A stretch of 64,000 nt of DNA from the NCBI GenBank assembly GCA_025359105.1, contig JANYHK010000106.1:62001-126000 (forward strand), in the 5' to 3' direction. Every line of letters starts with the position of its first letter. The first letter of the stretch is position 1. Shown piece by piece: positions 8,061 to 17,580 of this stretch. Both the position numbers and the translations under genes were made by a program. The notes beneath the pieces are model-generated. The model was not told the origin of the DNA. It made no database searches and saw only the letters and a list, made by a program, of their open reading frames with translations. Source of the DNA: Myxococcales bacterium (GTDB taxonomy: Bacteria; Myxococcota_A; Polyangia; Polyangiales; Polyangiaceae).

Positions 8061-8405
8061 ATGAACATCGCGATCACGTTCCGCCAGATGGATGCAACCG
8101 AGGCGATGCGTGCGTATGCAACGGACAAGATCGGAAAGGTACAGAAATTCCTCCGACAGCCCATGAAGGGGCATGTCACGTTGAGCGCCGAGAAACGCAT
8201 TCACACGGCGGAGGTGGACGTCCACTCCGGCTCGGAGCACTACCATGCGACGGAAAAGAGCGAGGACATGTACGCCTCGATCGACAAAGTGATCGACAAG
8301 GTCGAGCGGCAGATTCGCGAGCACCACGGCGTGGCCAGCGCCCGAAAAAAGGGGGCGGAGCGCGCGAGCGAACGCCTCATCACGGACGAGACCGGCGAAG
8401 AGTGA
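8061..8405 (+). CDS. hpf: ribosome hibernation promoting factor (short HPF / YfiA family)
   Basis: Small protein that binds the decoding centre of idle ribosomes in slow-growing cells. At 114 aa it matches short HPF and lacks the C-terminal dimerisation domain of long HPF. The beta-alpha-beta-beta-beta-alpha fold is recognisable (MNIAITFRQMDATEAMRAYA at the start; EVDVHSGSEHYHATEKSEDMYASID in the middle), with a basic helix and a charged tail (RKKGAERASERL). A clear ribosome-binding site GGGAGG is at 8045-8050. In many Proteobacteria hpf follows rpoN directly; here the intervening block lies between them. ptsN follows after 149 bases. That stretch holds a CCCCG-CGAG-CGGGG hairpin (8406-8419) without a T-run and a CCACG/CGTGG hairpin, and no gene. 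Confidence 0.93.
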   Translation: MNIAITFRQMDATEAMRAYATDKIGKVQKFLRQPMKGHVTLSAEKRIHTAEVDVHSGSEHYHATEKSEDMYASIDKVIDKVERQIREHHGVASARKKGAERASERLITDETGEE

Positions 8406-8554
8406 CCCCGCGAGCGGGGAGCCGCCCACGCCTTTCGTGGACGTGCTCCTCGCGCGTGGGTAAGGTGTAGGCCTAGGGTCATGCCGGCCTTCGTTCGTCG
8501 CGTGGGGGGCTTCGCGGTGAGGGGAGGCGGCAGCACTTCTCGAAGGCCTTCCCC

Positions 8555-9040
8555 ATGCGACTGACCGAGCTTCTCACCCCCACCCGCGTAGGAATCGAGC
8601 ACGTCTCCTCGAACGGAGGTGGTTCGAACGGCGACGAGCTCGACAAGGCGAAGGCGCTGTCGCTCCTCGCGGACATGCTCGCGCGGGGGGCGTCGGTGAC
8701 GCGCGGCGAGGTCGAGCGCGTCCTCGTCGAGCGCGAAGGGCTCCAGTCCACGGGCATCGGCGAGGGGGTCGCCATCCCGCACGGCGCCCTCCCCCAGCTC
8801 GACGCGCAGAGCGCCGCGCTCCTCATCGTCCCCGAAGGCGTCGCGTTCGACGCGATCGACGGCGCGCCGGTGACTATTCTCTTCGCGGTCATCGGCCCCA
8901 AGCGCGCCACCGGCGAGCACCTGAAGACGCTCGCCCGCGTGAGCCGCCTGCTCCGCAACAAGGGTTTTCGCGACCAGCTCGTGGGTGCGTCCGCCGCACA
9001 AGTGGCGTACGATTTGATCGCAGCCGAGGAGCAGAAATGA
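8555..9040 (+). CDS. ptsN: PTS EIIA-Ntr family protein PtsN
   Basis: Phosphoryl acceptor at the end of the nitrogen-type phosphotransfer chain; it regulates target proteins rather than importing sugar. The active-site histidine is His76 in GVAIPHGAL, the standard EIIA-fructose/Ntr motif. The 161 aa length is typical. A glycine/serine-rich stretch (SSNGGGSNGDE, residues 18-28) enlarges the first loop. The gene precedes hprK, rapZ, ptsH and ptsI, closely packed on the same strand, so all the soluble PTS proteins are encoded together. Its stop lies 16 bases before the hprK start. Confidence 0.93.
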   Translation: MRLTELLTPTRVGIEHVSSNGGGSNGDELDKAKALSLLADMLARGASVTRGEVERVLVEREGLQSTGIGEGVAIPHGALPQLDAQSAALLIVPEGVAFDAIDGAPVTILFAVIGPKRATGEHLKTLARVSRLLRNKGFRDQLVGASAAQVAYDLIAAEEQK

Positions 9041-9056
9041 GCGACATGGGGGGGCC

Positions 9057-10231
<1,175 letters not shown>

Positions 10232-10235
<4 letters not shown>

Positions 10236-11296
10236 CGGCGCGCCCCTCGAGCCTCGCGCCGGGCGCGCGCCCCCTCGTCGTCGTCGTGACCGGGATGAGC
10301 GGCGCCGGCAAGTCGACGGCGCTCCACGCCCTGGAGGACCTCGGATTTTTCTGCACCGACAACCTTCCCACCGTCCTTTCGCCGCAAGCCGTCCTGCTCT
10401 GTGAGAACGGCGGGATGACGCGCGTGGCACTCGGCATCGACGCGCGCGTGCGTGCGTTCCTCGGCGAGGTCGGCAACGTGCTGGCGCTCCTCGAGAACGG
10501 CGGCCAGCGCGAAGTGCAGGTGATCTTCCTGGACGCCTCCGACGGGACGCTCCTCCGCCGCTTCAGCGAGACGCGCCGCCGCCACCCCCTCGACACCAGC
10601 GGCCAGGACGGCGCCGGGGCCGTGCTCGAAGGCGTCGCGCTCGAGCGCGAGCGACTGGCAGGCCTGCGCGCGCGGGCGACGCGGGTATTCGACACGACCC
10701 TCCTCAGCGTCCACGAGCTGCGGCGCGCAGTGATCGCGCACTTCGGCCCCGCCGCGGACGGCGCGGGGCAGCGCATGAGCACCCGCATCGTCTCGTTCGG
10801 CTTCAAGTACGGTGCGCCGGTGGACGCCGACCTCGTCCTCGACGTGCGCTTCCTCGAGAACCCCTACTTCATGCCAGCGCTGAAGAACCTGCCCGGGACG
10901 GATCCGGCGGTCGAGAAATTCGTCCTCGAATTGCCGGAGACACAGGAGTTCCTCACCAAGACCCTCGAGCTCTTGCGCTTCGTGCTCCCGAAGTACGCGC
11001 GCGAGGGCAAGAGCTACTTGACGATCGGGATCGGCTGCACCGGAGGGCGCCACCGCTCGGTCGTCGTCGCCGAGAAGCTCGTGGCGGCGCTCGCGCGCGA
11101 TCTCGGCGGCGACATCGCCCTCGTACACCGCGACGTGCTCCGCAAGAGCACCGCGGCGGAGACGACGCGCGCGTCGCAAGCGCCGCCCGCCAACCTCATC
11201 CTGCCCGAGGAGCAGAGCGAGCTGAAGCACGCGCTGTCTCCCCTTCCGCAGCCGGTCCACCAGAGCTTTCGGCCGCCGAAGGGAGGCAGCGTATGA
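10232..11296 (+). CDS. rapZ: RNase adapter protein / NTPase RapZ
   Basis: P-loop protein; in Enterobacteria it delivers a small RNA to RNase E to control GlmS, and in other bacteria it is a nucleotide-binding regulator (YvcJ type). Walker A is GMSGAGKST (residues 21-29), and a Walker-B-like segment VIFLDASDGTLLRRF follows. The C-terminal domain holds the conserved block SFGFKYGAPVDADLVLDVRF and the signature TIGIGCTGGRHRSV. I chose ATG 10232 because it overlaps the hprK stop (ATGA) and because the reading frame further upstream is antiphase to hprK. The product is 354 aa, with a tail of about 60 residues beyond the usual length of about 285, rich in Ala, Pro and Gln. Its stop overlaps ptsH (ATGA). 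Confidence 0.95.
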
Positions 11297-11571
11297 GCGA
11301 GCGCGAGGTACGAAGGTTCGAGATCGTGAACAACCTCGGTCTGCACGCGCGCGCCGCGACCAAGCTCGTGCAGCTCGCGTCGAAGTACCCGTGCGATGTC
11401 GAGGTCGCCAACGACGAGCAGACCGCCAACGGCAAGAGCGTGATGGGGGTGCTCCTCCTGTGCGGCGCGCGCGGCACGACGGTCGAGGTGCGCGCCACCG
11501 GGGCCAGGGCCAAGGAGTGCGTCGACGCGATCGGCGAGCTCATCGCCGGTAAATTCGGAGAGCCGTCCTGA
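11293..11571 (+). CDS. ptsH: phosphocarrier protein HPr
   Basis: Carries phosphate from enzyme I to EIIA domains. The phosphorylated histidine is His18 in NLGLHARAA. The serine that HPr kinase modifies is Ser49 in GKSVMGV. Both sites are intact, so HprK encoded two genes upstream has a proper substrate. At 92 aa the length is usual. The gene overlaps rapZ (ATGA at 11293-11296), and its stop lies one base before ptsI. The tight packing indicates a single transcript ptsN-hprK-rapZ-ptsH-ptsI. Confidence 0.97.
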   Translation: MSEREVRRFEIVNNLGLHARAATKLVQLASKYPCDVEVANDEQTANGKSVMGVLLLCGARGTTVEVRATGARAKECVDAIGELIAGKFGEPS

Positions 11572-11572
11572 G

Positions 11573-13540
11573 ATGAGCCAGGATCGCCCGCCCCCCAAGA
11601 CGAAGCCCCCGACGGCGCCGCCGACTTCGGTGAAATCAGGCGTCGTGCCCCCGCCGCCGAGCTCGGCGGCCAGCAAGGCGATCCCCACTCCGCCGCCGTC
11701 GATCCCTCCGAGCTCTGCGGACATCGAGGATCGCGAGCCGATCCGCCTGCGAGGCATCGCTGGCTCCCCCGGCGTAGCGGTAGGACCGGCGCTCGTCCTC
11801 GGAGACATCCGCGCGTCGTACGTGCGCCGCCACATCCACACCGCGCAGATCGACACCGAGCTCGCGCGCGTGCGCACCGCCGTCGACACAGCCAAGAACA
11901 CCCTGAAGGAGGTGAGCGCGAAGATCACCGGACCGGCGCGCGACACCGTCGGGATCCTCGACGCATACCTCCTCATGCTCGACGATCCGACGCTCCACGA
12001 TCGCGTCGAGAAGCGCATCCGCAAGGACAAGGTCAACGCCGAGTGGGCCGTCGCCGACGCCAGCGAGGAGATCAGCAAGCTCTTCGCGGGGAACGCGGAG
12101 AGCAAGGACGCGTACATCGTCGAGCGGCGTCACGACGTCGAGTTCGTGTGCGACCGGCTGCTGCGCGCGCTCGTCGGCGATCCGGTGGCGGCGATCCCCA
12201 AGCTCGAAGAGCCGATGATCATCATCGCGCGCGATCTTTCTCCGGCCGACACGGCAGGCATGGTGCGCGAGCCGGCCATCGCGTTCGTCACCGAGATCGG
12301 GACGCGGACCAGCCACACCGCCATCATGGCCCGCGCGCTCGAGATCCCCGCGGTCGTCGGCGCCGAGGGGGCGCTCGACGCGATCCGCACCGGTGACATC
12401 GTCGTCGTCGACGGCCTCCGCGGCGAGGTCATCGTCCACCCCGGCGCGGCCGGCCTCGAAGAGGCTCGCGGCCGCGCCGCACGCCACCTCGCCTTCGCGC
12501 GCGGCCTGCTCTCGGCGCGCGACCGCCCGTGCGTGACGGCCGACGGGACGACCGTGAGCCTCAAGGCGAACGTCGAGCTCCCGGCCGAGGCCATCCTCGC
12601 CGTCGATCACGGCGCCGAGGGCATCGGCCTCTACCGGACGGAGTTCTTGTACATCGATCGGACGACGCAGCCCGACGAGCAGGAGCAGTACGAGCTCTAC
12701 CGCGCCGTGCTCGAGGCCGTGTCGCCGAAGCCGGTCGTCCTGCGCACGTTCGACATCGGCGGCGACAAGTTCGCGAGCTCGTTCCAGCTCCCCGCCGAGA
12801 TGAACCCCGCGCTCGGCCTCAGGGCCGTCCGCCTCGCGCTCCGGGTGCCCGAGGTCTTCATGACCCAGCTCCGCGCGATGGTCCGCGCGAGCGCGCACGG
12901 CGATCTGCGAATCATGATCCCGATGGTCGCCAGCGTCCACGAGATGCGCGAAGTGCGCAAGATGCTGGGCCAGGCCACGAGCGACATCCGCGCCCGCGGC
13001 CTGCCCTTCCGCGAGAAAATTCCGCTCGGCATGATGGTCGAGGTGCCCGCCGCCGCGGTGATGGCCGACGTCTTCGCGCGCGAGGCGGAGTTCTTCAGCC
13101 TCGGGACCAACGATCTCGTCCAATACGCGCTGGCGATCGACCGGGCGAGCCGCACCCTCGCCGCGCTGGCGACGCCGTTCGATCCGGCGATCCTGCGGCT
13201 CATCCACAACGTGGCGCGCGCAGGGCGGGACCGTGGCATCCCCGTGTCGATCTGCGGAGCGATGGCGTCCGATCCGCTCGCCGCGTGCCTGCTCCTCGGG
13301 CTCGGTCTACGCGATTTCTCGATGGAGGCCGCGGCGATCCCCGAGCTGAAAGAGGCAATAAGGCGCGTGAGCATCGACGAATGCGAGCGCGCGGCGACCG
13401 AGGCGCTGGCGTGCGACAGCGCAGAGGCGGTGGTCGAGGTGTGCGCGCGCGAATTCGCTCCCCGACTCATGGATCTCATCTCCGGGAGCGCCGACGAACC
13501 GGTCACGAACGCCCGGTCTTCTGCGCCTGCACTCGATTAG
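11573..13540 (+). CDS. ptsI: phosphoenolpyruvate-protein phosphotransferase (PTS enzyme I) with Pro-rich N-terminal extension
   Basis: Transfers phosphate from phosphoenolpyruvate to HPr. The phosphorylated histidine is His248 in TSHTAIMARA. The PEP-binding barrel is complete, with LYRTEFLYID, the Arg-rich MTQLRAMVRA helix and the catalytic-cysteine region SICGAMASDP. At 655 aa it exceeds the usual 570-580 aa because of about 57 added N-terminal residues dominated by Pro, Lys and Ser (KTKPPTAPPTS; TPPPSIPPSS). There is no GAF domain, so this is enzyme I of the PtsI type rather than PtsP. The ATG at 11573 immediately follows the ptsH stop and overlaps nothing. It is the last gene of the pts operon and is followed by a terminator hairpin. 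Confidence 0.95.
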   Translation: MSQDRPPPKTKPPTAPPTSVKSGVVPPPPSSAASKAIPTPPPSIPPSSADIEDREPIRLRGIAGSPGVAVGPALVLGDIRASYVRRHIHTAQIDTELARVRTAVDTAKNTLKEVSAKITGPARDTVGILDAYLLMLDDPTLHDRVEKRIRKDKVNAEWAVADASEEISKLFAGNAESKDAYIVERRHDVEFVCDRLLRALVGDPVAAIPKLEEPMIIIARDLSPADTAGMVREPAIAFVTEIGTRTSHTAIMARALEIPAVVGAEGALDAIRTGDIVVVDGLRGEVIVHPGAAGLEEARGRAARHLAFARGLLSARDRPCVTADGTTVSLKANVELPAEAILAVDHGAEGIGLYRTEFLYIDRTTQPDEQEQYELYRAVLEAVSPKPVVLRTFDIGGDKFASSFQLPAEMNPALGLRAVRLALRVPEVFMTQLRAMVRASAHGDLRIMIPMVASVHEMREVRKMLGQATSDIRARGLPFREKIPLGMMVEVPAAAVMADVFAREAEFFSLGTNDLVQYALAIDRASRTLAALATPFDPAILRLIHNVARAGRDRGIPVSICGAMASDPLAACLLLGLGLRDFSMEAAAIPELKEAIRRVSIDECERAATEALACDSAEAVVEVCAREFAPRLMDLISGSADEPVTNARSSAPALD

Positions 13541-13570
13541 AACGATTCTCCGAATCGTTGGAACGGTTTT
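13541..13570 (+). terminator. intrinsic terminator of the pts operon
   Basis: Directly after the ptsI stop, AACGATTC (13541-13548) pairs perfectly with GAATCGTT (13552-13559) across a TCC loop. Four T follow at 13567-13570. The T-run is short and seven bases away, so it may be leaky. Confidence 0.65.
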
Positions 13571-13589
13571 GATGTAACTTCCGCGCCGC

Positions 13590-16004
13590 ATGGGTCCCGG
13601 AAACGCATTGAGACCTTTCGCTCGTCGGTTGGCTGCGCTCGCGCTGGCCGCCGGAGCTGCTGCGATCGTCACCGCGGCCGCACCCGGATGCGCGAGCGAA
13701 AAGGGCGGAATTTCATCGGTGTGTCCACCAGGCACGCCGTGCCAGGCTCGGCTGACGCTCCTGCACACCTCGGACATCCACTCGCGCCTCCTCCCCTACG
13801 ATCTCCTCGTCACGCAAGTCGACGGCGATCTCGGCCTCGGCACGACCGGCACGCTCAAGAACGTCGGCGGCGTGGCGCGCATGGCGTACGTCCTCGGCCG
13901 CGAGCGCGCCCGCGCCGACCGCGTGCTCCACCTCGACTCCGGCGACTGCTTCCAGGGCGCTCCGATCTTCAACTTCTTCTCCGGCGAGCCGGAGGTGCGC
14001 TCGATCAGCCTCCTCGGCACCGACGCCGAGGTCATCGGCAACCACGAGTTCGACCGCGGCGCGATCAACGTCGCGCGCCAGTACCAGCGCTGGAGCAACT
14101 TCCCGCTCCTCGCCGCCAACTACAAGTTCGACGACCAGAAGCTCCCCAACGCGACGCTCATCAACTCGGTGCTGACGCCGTTCACGGTCTTCAACCGCGA
14201 GGGGCTCAAGATAGCCGTCATCGGCATGGGGAACATCTCCACGCTGACCAGCGTGTTCGACCAGCCGAACAAGACCGGCATCCTCCCGCTCAGCACGGTC
14301 GAGACGGCGCAGGGCTATATCGACCTCTTGCGCCCGTCCGTCGACGTCATCGTCATGCTCACGCACCTCGGGCTCGACGTCGATCAGCGCATGGTCCGCG
14401 GTACGACCGGTATCGACGTCGTCCTCGGCGGGCACAACCACATCGTCATCAACCCGCCCCAGGTCGTCCAGGACTGCAGCGCCGACCCGCAGGACCCCGG
14501 CTACGTGTGGGCGGTGAACCCGTACCTCTCGATCGATCCGGAGAAGCCGGTTTACGACGCGAAGGACGTCAACCACCTGCACCCGAACGCCTTCCCGCGC
14601 GCGTGCAAGCCGCGCAAGGTGACGATCGCCCACTCCGGCGCGTTCGCGAAATACGTCGGCCGCCTCGATATGATCCTGTCGAACGATCCGGCCGAGATCC
14701 CCGACTACGACCCTGTCAACGGCCCGACGAACGGCTTCGAGGTCATCTCGACCACCTACACCGCGTTCCCGATCGACGATCATATCCCTGACGATCCGAT
14801 CATCCTCGACATGCTCCAGCCCTACCGGCGCACCCTCGACCGCGTGGCCGACCTGGACATCCTGGTCGGCTTCTCGCCCGGCGGCGCCAAGCGCACGGCG
14901 CCCCAGGGCGGCGACTCGCCGCTCGGCAACCTGATCGCGACCGCGATGTGGCTGCGCCTCGGTGTCCAGACCGACTTCGCGCTGACGAACACGACCGGCA
15001 TCCGCGCGGATTTGAATCCGGGGCCGATCACGATCGAGGAGATGTTCAACATCTTCCCGTTCGACAACTCGATCTCCAAGATGCAGCTCTCCGGCCTCGA
15101 GGTGCAGCAGCTCTTCGACTACGCCGCCCGCCGCAGCGGGACACGCGGGTGCGTGTCCCAGGCCCAGATCGCCGGGGCGCGCGTACGCCTCAACTGCGAC
15201 GCCTGCGCGCGGCCCGACCACCAGTTCGGATGCAACCTCGACAGCGACTGCCCGATCGCGCGGCAGGGCGCGTGCGACTCCACTCTCCCCGGCATCCAGG
15301 GCTTCGCGCACCAGTGCCGGCCGGCCGCGTGCGCCGAGGAGGTCTACATCGGCGCCCAGCTCGACGCGAACAACAACCCGCGCCCGTGCAACGCCGACGC
15401 CGAGTGCTCGCCCGACGGCACCGTACACCGCGGGCAGTGCTTCAAGGCGACCCTCGGCCAGCCCGGGCGGTGCCAGTCACTCATCGCCGAGACGAACCTG
15501 TACGAGCTCGCGACGAGCAACTACCTCGCCGGCGGCGGCTCCGGCTACCGCGTGCTCCAGCGCAACACGACGCAGTTCGACACGCTGATCCAGCAGCGCG
15601 ACGCGCTCATCGACTACCTCCGCCAGGGCCGCCCCTGCGGCTACGACGCCAAGCAGACGACCGACGAGAAGCTCCCGCCTTGCTCGGTGGACGCGGATTG
15701 CGCCACCGCCGGCTTCGTCTGCGCATGTGCCGGACACTCCAACGCCGACCGCAGCGGCGGCGGGTTCGCGTGCAAGATCGACGGTCAGTGCGATCCCGGC
15801 GCCGGTCGGTGCGTGCTGGCCACCTGCCGCGATCAGGTCGCCAAGTTCCACGAGAAGGTGTGCGCCGATTCGCCCGACGCGGCGCGCTGTCAGATCGATC
15901 TCAGCGGCTGCTCCCTCGCCGGTGAGGAGTGCAAGTTCCTCTCGTGCGTGGACACGACGATCGGAAACCTGACCGACAACCGCCTGGAGATGATCGGCCG
16001 ATGA
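13590..16004 (+). CDS. 5'-nucleotidase/UshA-like metallophosphoesterase lipoprotein with Cys-rich C-terminal part
   Basis: Predicted outer-envelope phosphohydrolase acting on nucleotides or related phosphoesters. A signal sequence ends in an Ala-Pro-Gly-Cys lipobox (Cys34). The two-metal centre is visible: HTSDIH (D62, H64), IGNHEFD (about 149-155), MLTHLGLD and GGHNH (280-284). The 5'-nucleotidase C-terminal domain follows (NTTGIRADLNPGPIT; MFNIFPFDNS). Interrupting and following it are unusual Cys-rich segments with repeated short knots (for example PCNADAECSPDG and PCSVDADCATAGFVC), typical of myxobacterial exported proteins. The 804 aa length, against about 550 for UshA, is due to these. 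The stop overlaps the next gene (ATGA), and the trio 13,590-19,437 looks like one operon. Confidence 0.85.
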   Translation: MGPGNALRPFARRLAALALAAGAAAIVTAAAPGCASEKGGISSVCPPGTPCQARLTLLHTSDIHSRLLPYDLLVTQVDGDLGLGTTGTLKNVGGVARMAYVLGRERARADRVLHLDSGDCFQGAPIFNFFSGEPEVRSISLLGTDAEVIGNHEFDRGAINVARQYQRWSNFPLLAANYKFDDQKLPNATLINSVLTPFTVFNREGLKIAVIGMGNISTLTSVFDQPNKTGILPLSTVETAQGYIDLLRPSVDVIVMLTHLGLDVDQRMVRGTTGIDVVLGGHNHIVINPPQVVQDCSADPQDPGYVWAVNPYLSIDPEKPVYDAKDVNHLHPNAFPRACKPRKVTIAHSGAFAKYVGRLDMILSNDPAEIPDYDPVNGPTNGFEVISTTYTAFPIDDHIPDDPIILDMLQPYRRTLDRVADLDILVGFSPGGAKRTAPQGGDSPLGNLIATAMWLRLGVQTDFALTNTTGIRADLNPGPITIEEMFNIFPFDNSISKMQLSGLEVQQLFDYAARRSGTRGCVSQAQIAGARVRLNCDACARPDHQFGCNLDSDCPIARQGACDSTLPGIQGFAHQCRPAACAEEVYIGAQLDANNNPRPCNADAECSPDGTVHRGQCFKATLGQPGRCQSLIAETNLYELATSNYLAGGGSGYRVLQRNTTQFDTLIQQRDALIDYLRQGRPCGYDAKQTTDEKLPPCSVDADCATAGFVCACAGHSNADRSGGGFACKIDGQCDPGAGRCVLATCRDQVAKFHEKVCADSPDAARCQIDLSGCSLAGEECKFLSCVDTTIGNLTDNRLEMIGR

Positions 16005-17569
16005 AGACCAGGCTCGCTCCCTTCGCGGCCTTCGCCCTCGGCGCAGGTCTCGCCATCGCCGGCTGCGGCGACACGTCCGGCCACCTCGGCACGACGTCGT
16101 TCCTGAAGGTCTCGATCACCGGCGGCGATCCGGGCGCCCGGGATCGCCTGCTGCCTCTGACGTTCGACAAGTCGGCGCCGATCACGATCAAGGTGGAGGC
16201 GTTCAAGGCCGACGGTCAGATCGACACGGCGTACAACGGCTTCATCCGAATCACCGTGAAGCCGGGGACCGTCGTGAACCTGACCGGCCCCGGAACGAAC
16301 GGGCGCAACGTTCCTTTGCACGCCGGCGTCGTCGACGGGATCGGCGTCTCGGTCGCTGGCTCGTTCGGACCGACGCGCATCTGGGCCGAAGACATCGGGT
16401 ACACCCCGGTCGATCCCAAGCGCGCCCAGCCGCCCGCCTGCGCCAACGGGATCGACGACAACGGCAACGGCAACGTCGACTTCCCCGCCGAAGCCGGCTG
16501 CGCCTTCGCCAACGACGACACGGAGGACGCCGGCAGCTACGCCTCCGGCGCCGGCCCGGTCCTCCACTTCACTTCGCCGCGGATCGCCGACGTGCGCGGC
16601 GTCGCGCAAGGCGGCGCGGCGACGGCGTTCCCCCACCAGCAGGTCTCAATCGACACCGGCTGGAACTCCGACAAGCGGTCGTTCGATCACTCGGTGGTCG
16701 TCACGCGCATCGCGTCCGACGGGTTCTACGCGACGGACATCGACGATCCGCGCGGCTACGGCAGCATCTTCGCGTTCAACTTTAGCGCGCCGCCGCAGAT
16801 GCGGATCTGTGATCGCATGAAGGCGTACGGGGGCACGGCCGCGGACTTCTTTGGATTCACCGAGATGGGGTTCCCGACGTGGGAGCTCGAGGAGTGGGAT
16901 CCGATCAAGCGGCCCTGCCTCGTCCCCGAGCCGCACGTCTTCACCTCCCAGGAGCTCGGCCGGGACGACAAGGCGGCTTACGTCACGACCACGGCGCTCA
17001 CGAAGACCATCGCCGCCATGGTGCGCGTCATGAACGATCCGGCCAACAACGTCGACGTCCACATCGGCAAGCACCTCGGCCCGAACTTCCCGGACAAGCC
17101 CGGCCTCGTGCCGACCGAGAACGCGACGAACTGCGACTTCAACCACGACGGTAAGATCGACTTCAACACCGATCCCGAGAAGTCCTGCTCGGCGAACTGC
17201 GCGGCCGACCTCGAATGCTCGGAGTACTCGAACTTCCTCTCGCAGAGCTCCTTCGTCCTCGTGGTCGCGGCCCCCGACCCGGTCACCGGAAAACCGACTT
17301 CGTGCCAAGGCGGCCCGGGGACGTGCATCAGGGGCTCGATCCAGGCGAACGGCTCGGCCTCCGCGCTCTTCGACCCCGTCGCGAGCCGCGGGCAGCCGAT
17401 GCACTCCTTCACAGGCACGCTCCGGTACTTCTCCGGCGGCACGCAGTACACCATCGAGGCCCGTTGCGAGGACGACATCGTCATGAAGATGGAAGACCCG
17501 ATCATCGATAGCGGTCGCGCTTGCGTGCACGCCCGAACAACCTCCGACAACAGCTCCGCCTCCAACTGA
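16001..17569 (+). CDS. exported lipoprotein with Asp/Asn-rich metal-binding-like motifs
   Basis: Function unknown. The N-terminus is a lipoprotein signal with lipobox Ile-Ala-Gly-Cys (Cys22). Around residues 147-176 it carries CANGIDDNGNGNVDF…GC…DDTED, a variant of a C-x-D-G-x-D-N-D-x-D-G motif common in myxobacterial secreted proteins. Near residue 377 it has DFNHDGKIDF, which resembles a single calcium-binding EF-hand/dockerin loop. Several further Cys pairs suggest disulfides. The ATG at 16001 overlaps the preceding stop by four bases and was chosen for that reason. It is predicted to work with the nucleotidase-like lipoprotein before it and the barrel protein after it. The 522 aa show no transmembrane span beyond the signal. 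Confidence 0.72.
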   Translation: MKTRLAPFAAFALGAGLAIAGCGDTSGHLGTTSFLKVSITGGDPGARDRLLPLTFDKSAPITIKVEAFKADGQIDTAYNGFIRITVKPGTVVNLTGPGTNGRNVPLHAGVVDGIGVSVAGSFGPTRIWAEDIGYTPVDPKRAQPPACANGIDDNGNGNVDFPAEAGCAFANDDTEDAGSYASGAGPVLHFTSPRIADVRGVAQGGAATAFPHQQVSIDTGWNSDKRSFDHSVVVTRIASDGFYATDIDDPRGYGSIFAFNFSAPPQMRICDRMKAYGGTAADFFGFTEMGFPTWELEEWDPIKRPCLVPEPHVFTSQELGRDDKAAYVTTTALTKTIAAMVRVMNDPANNVDVHIGKHLGPNFPDKPGLVPTENATNCDFNHDGKIDFNTDPEKSCSANCAADLECSEYSNFLSQSSFVLVVAAPDPVTGKPTSCQGGPGTCIRGSIQANGSASALFDPVASRGQPMHSFTGTLRYFSGGTQYTIEARCEDDIVMKMEDPIIDSGRACVHARTTSDNSSASN

Positions 17570-17580
17570 GACACGAACCG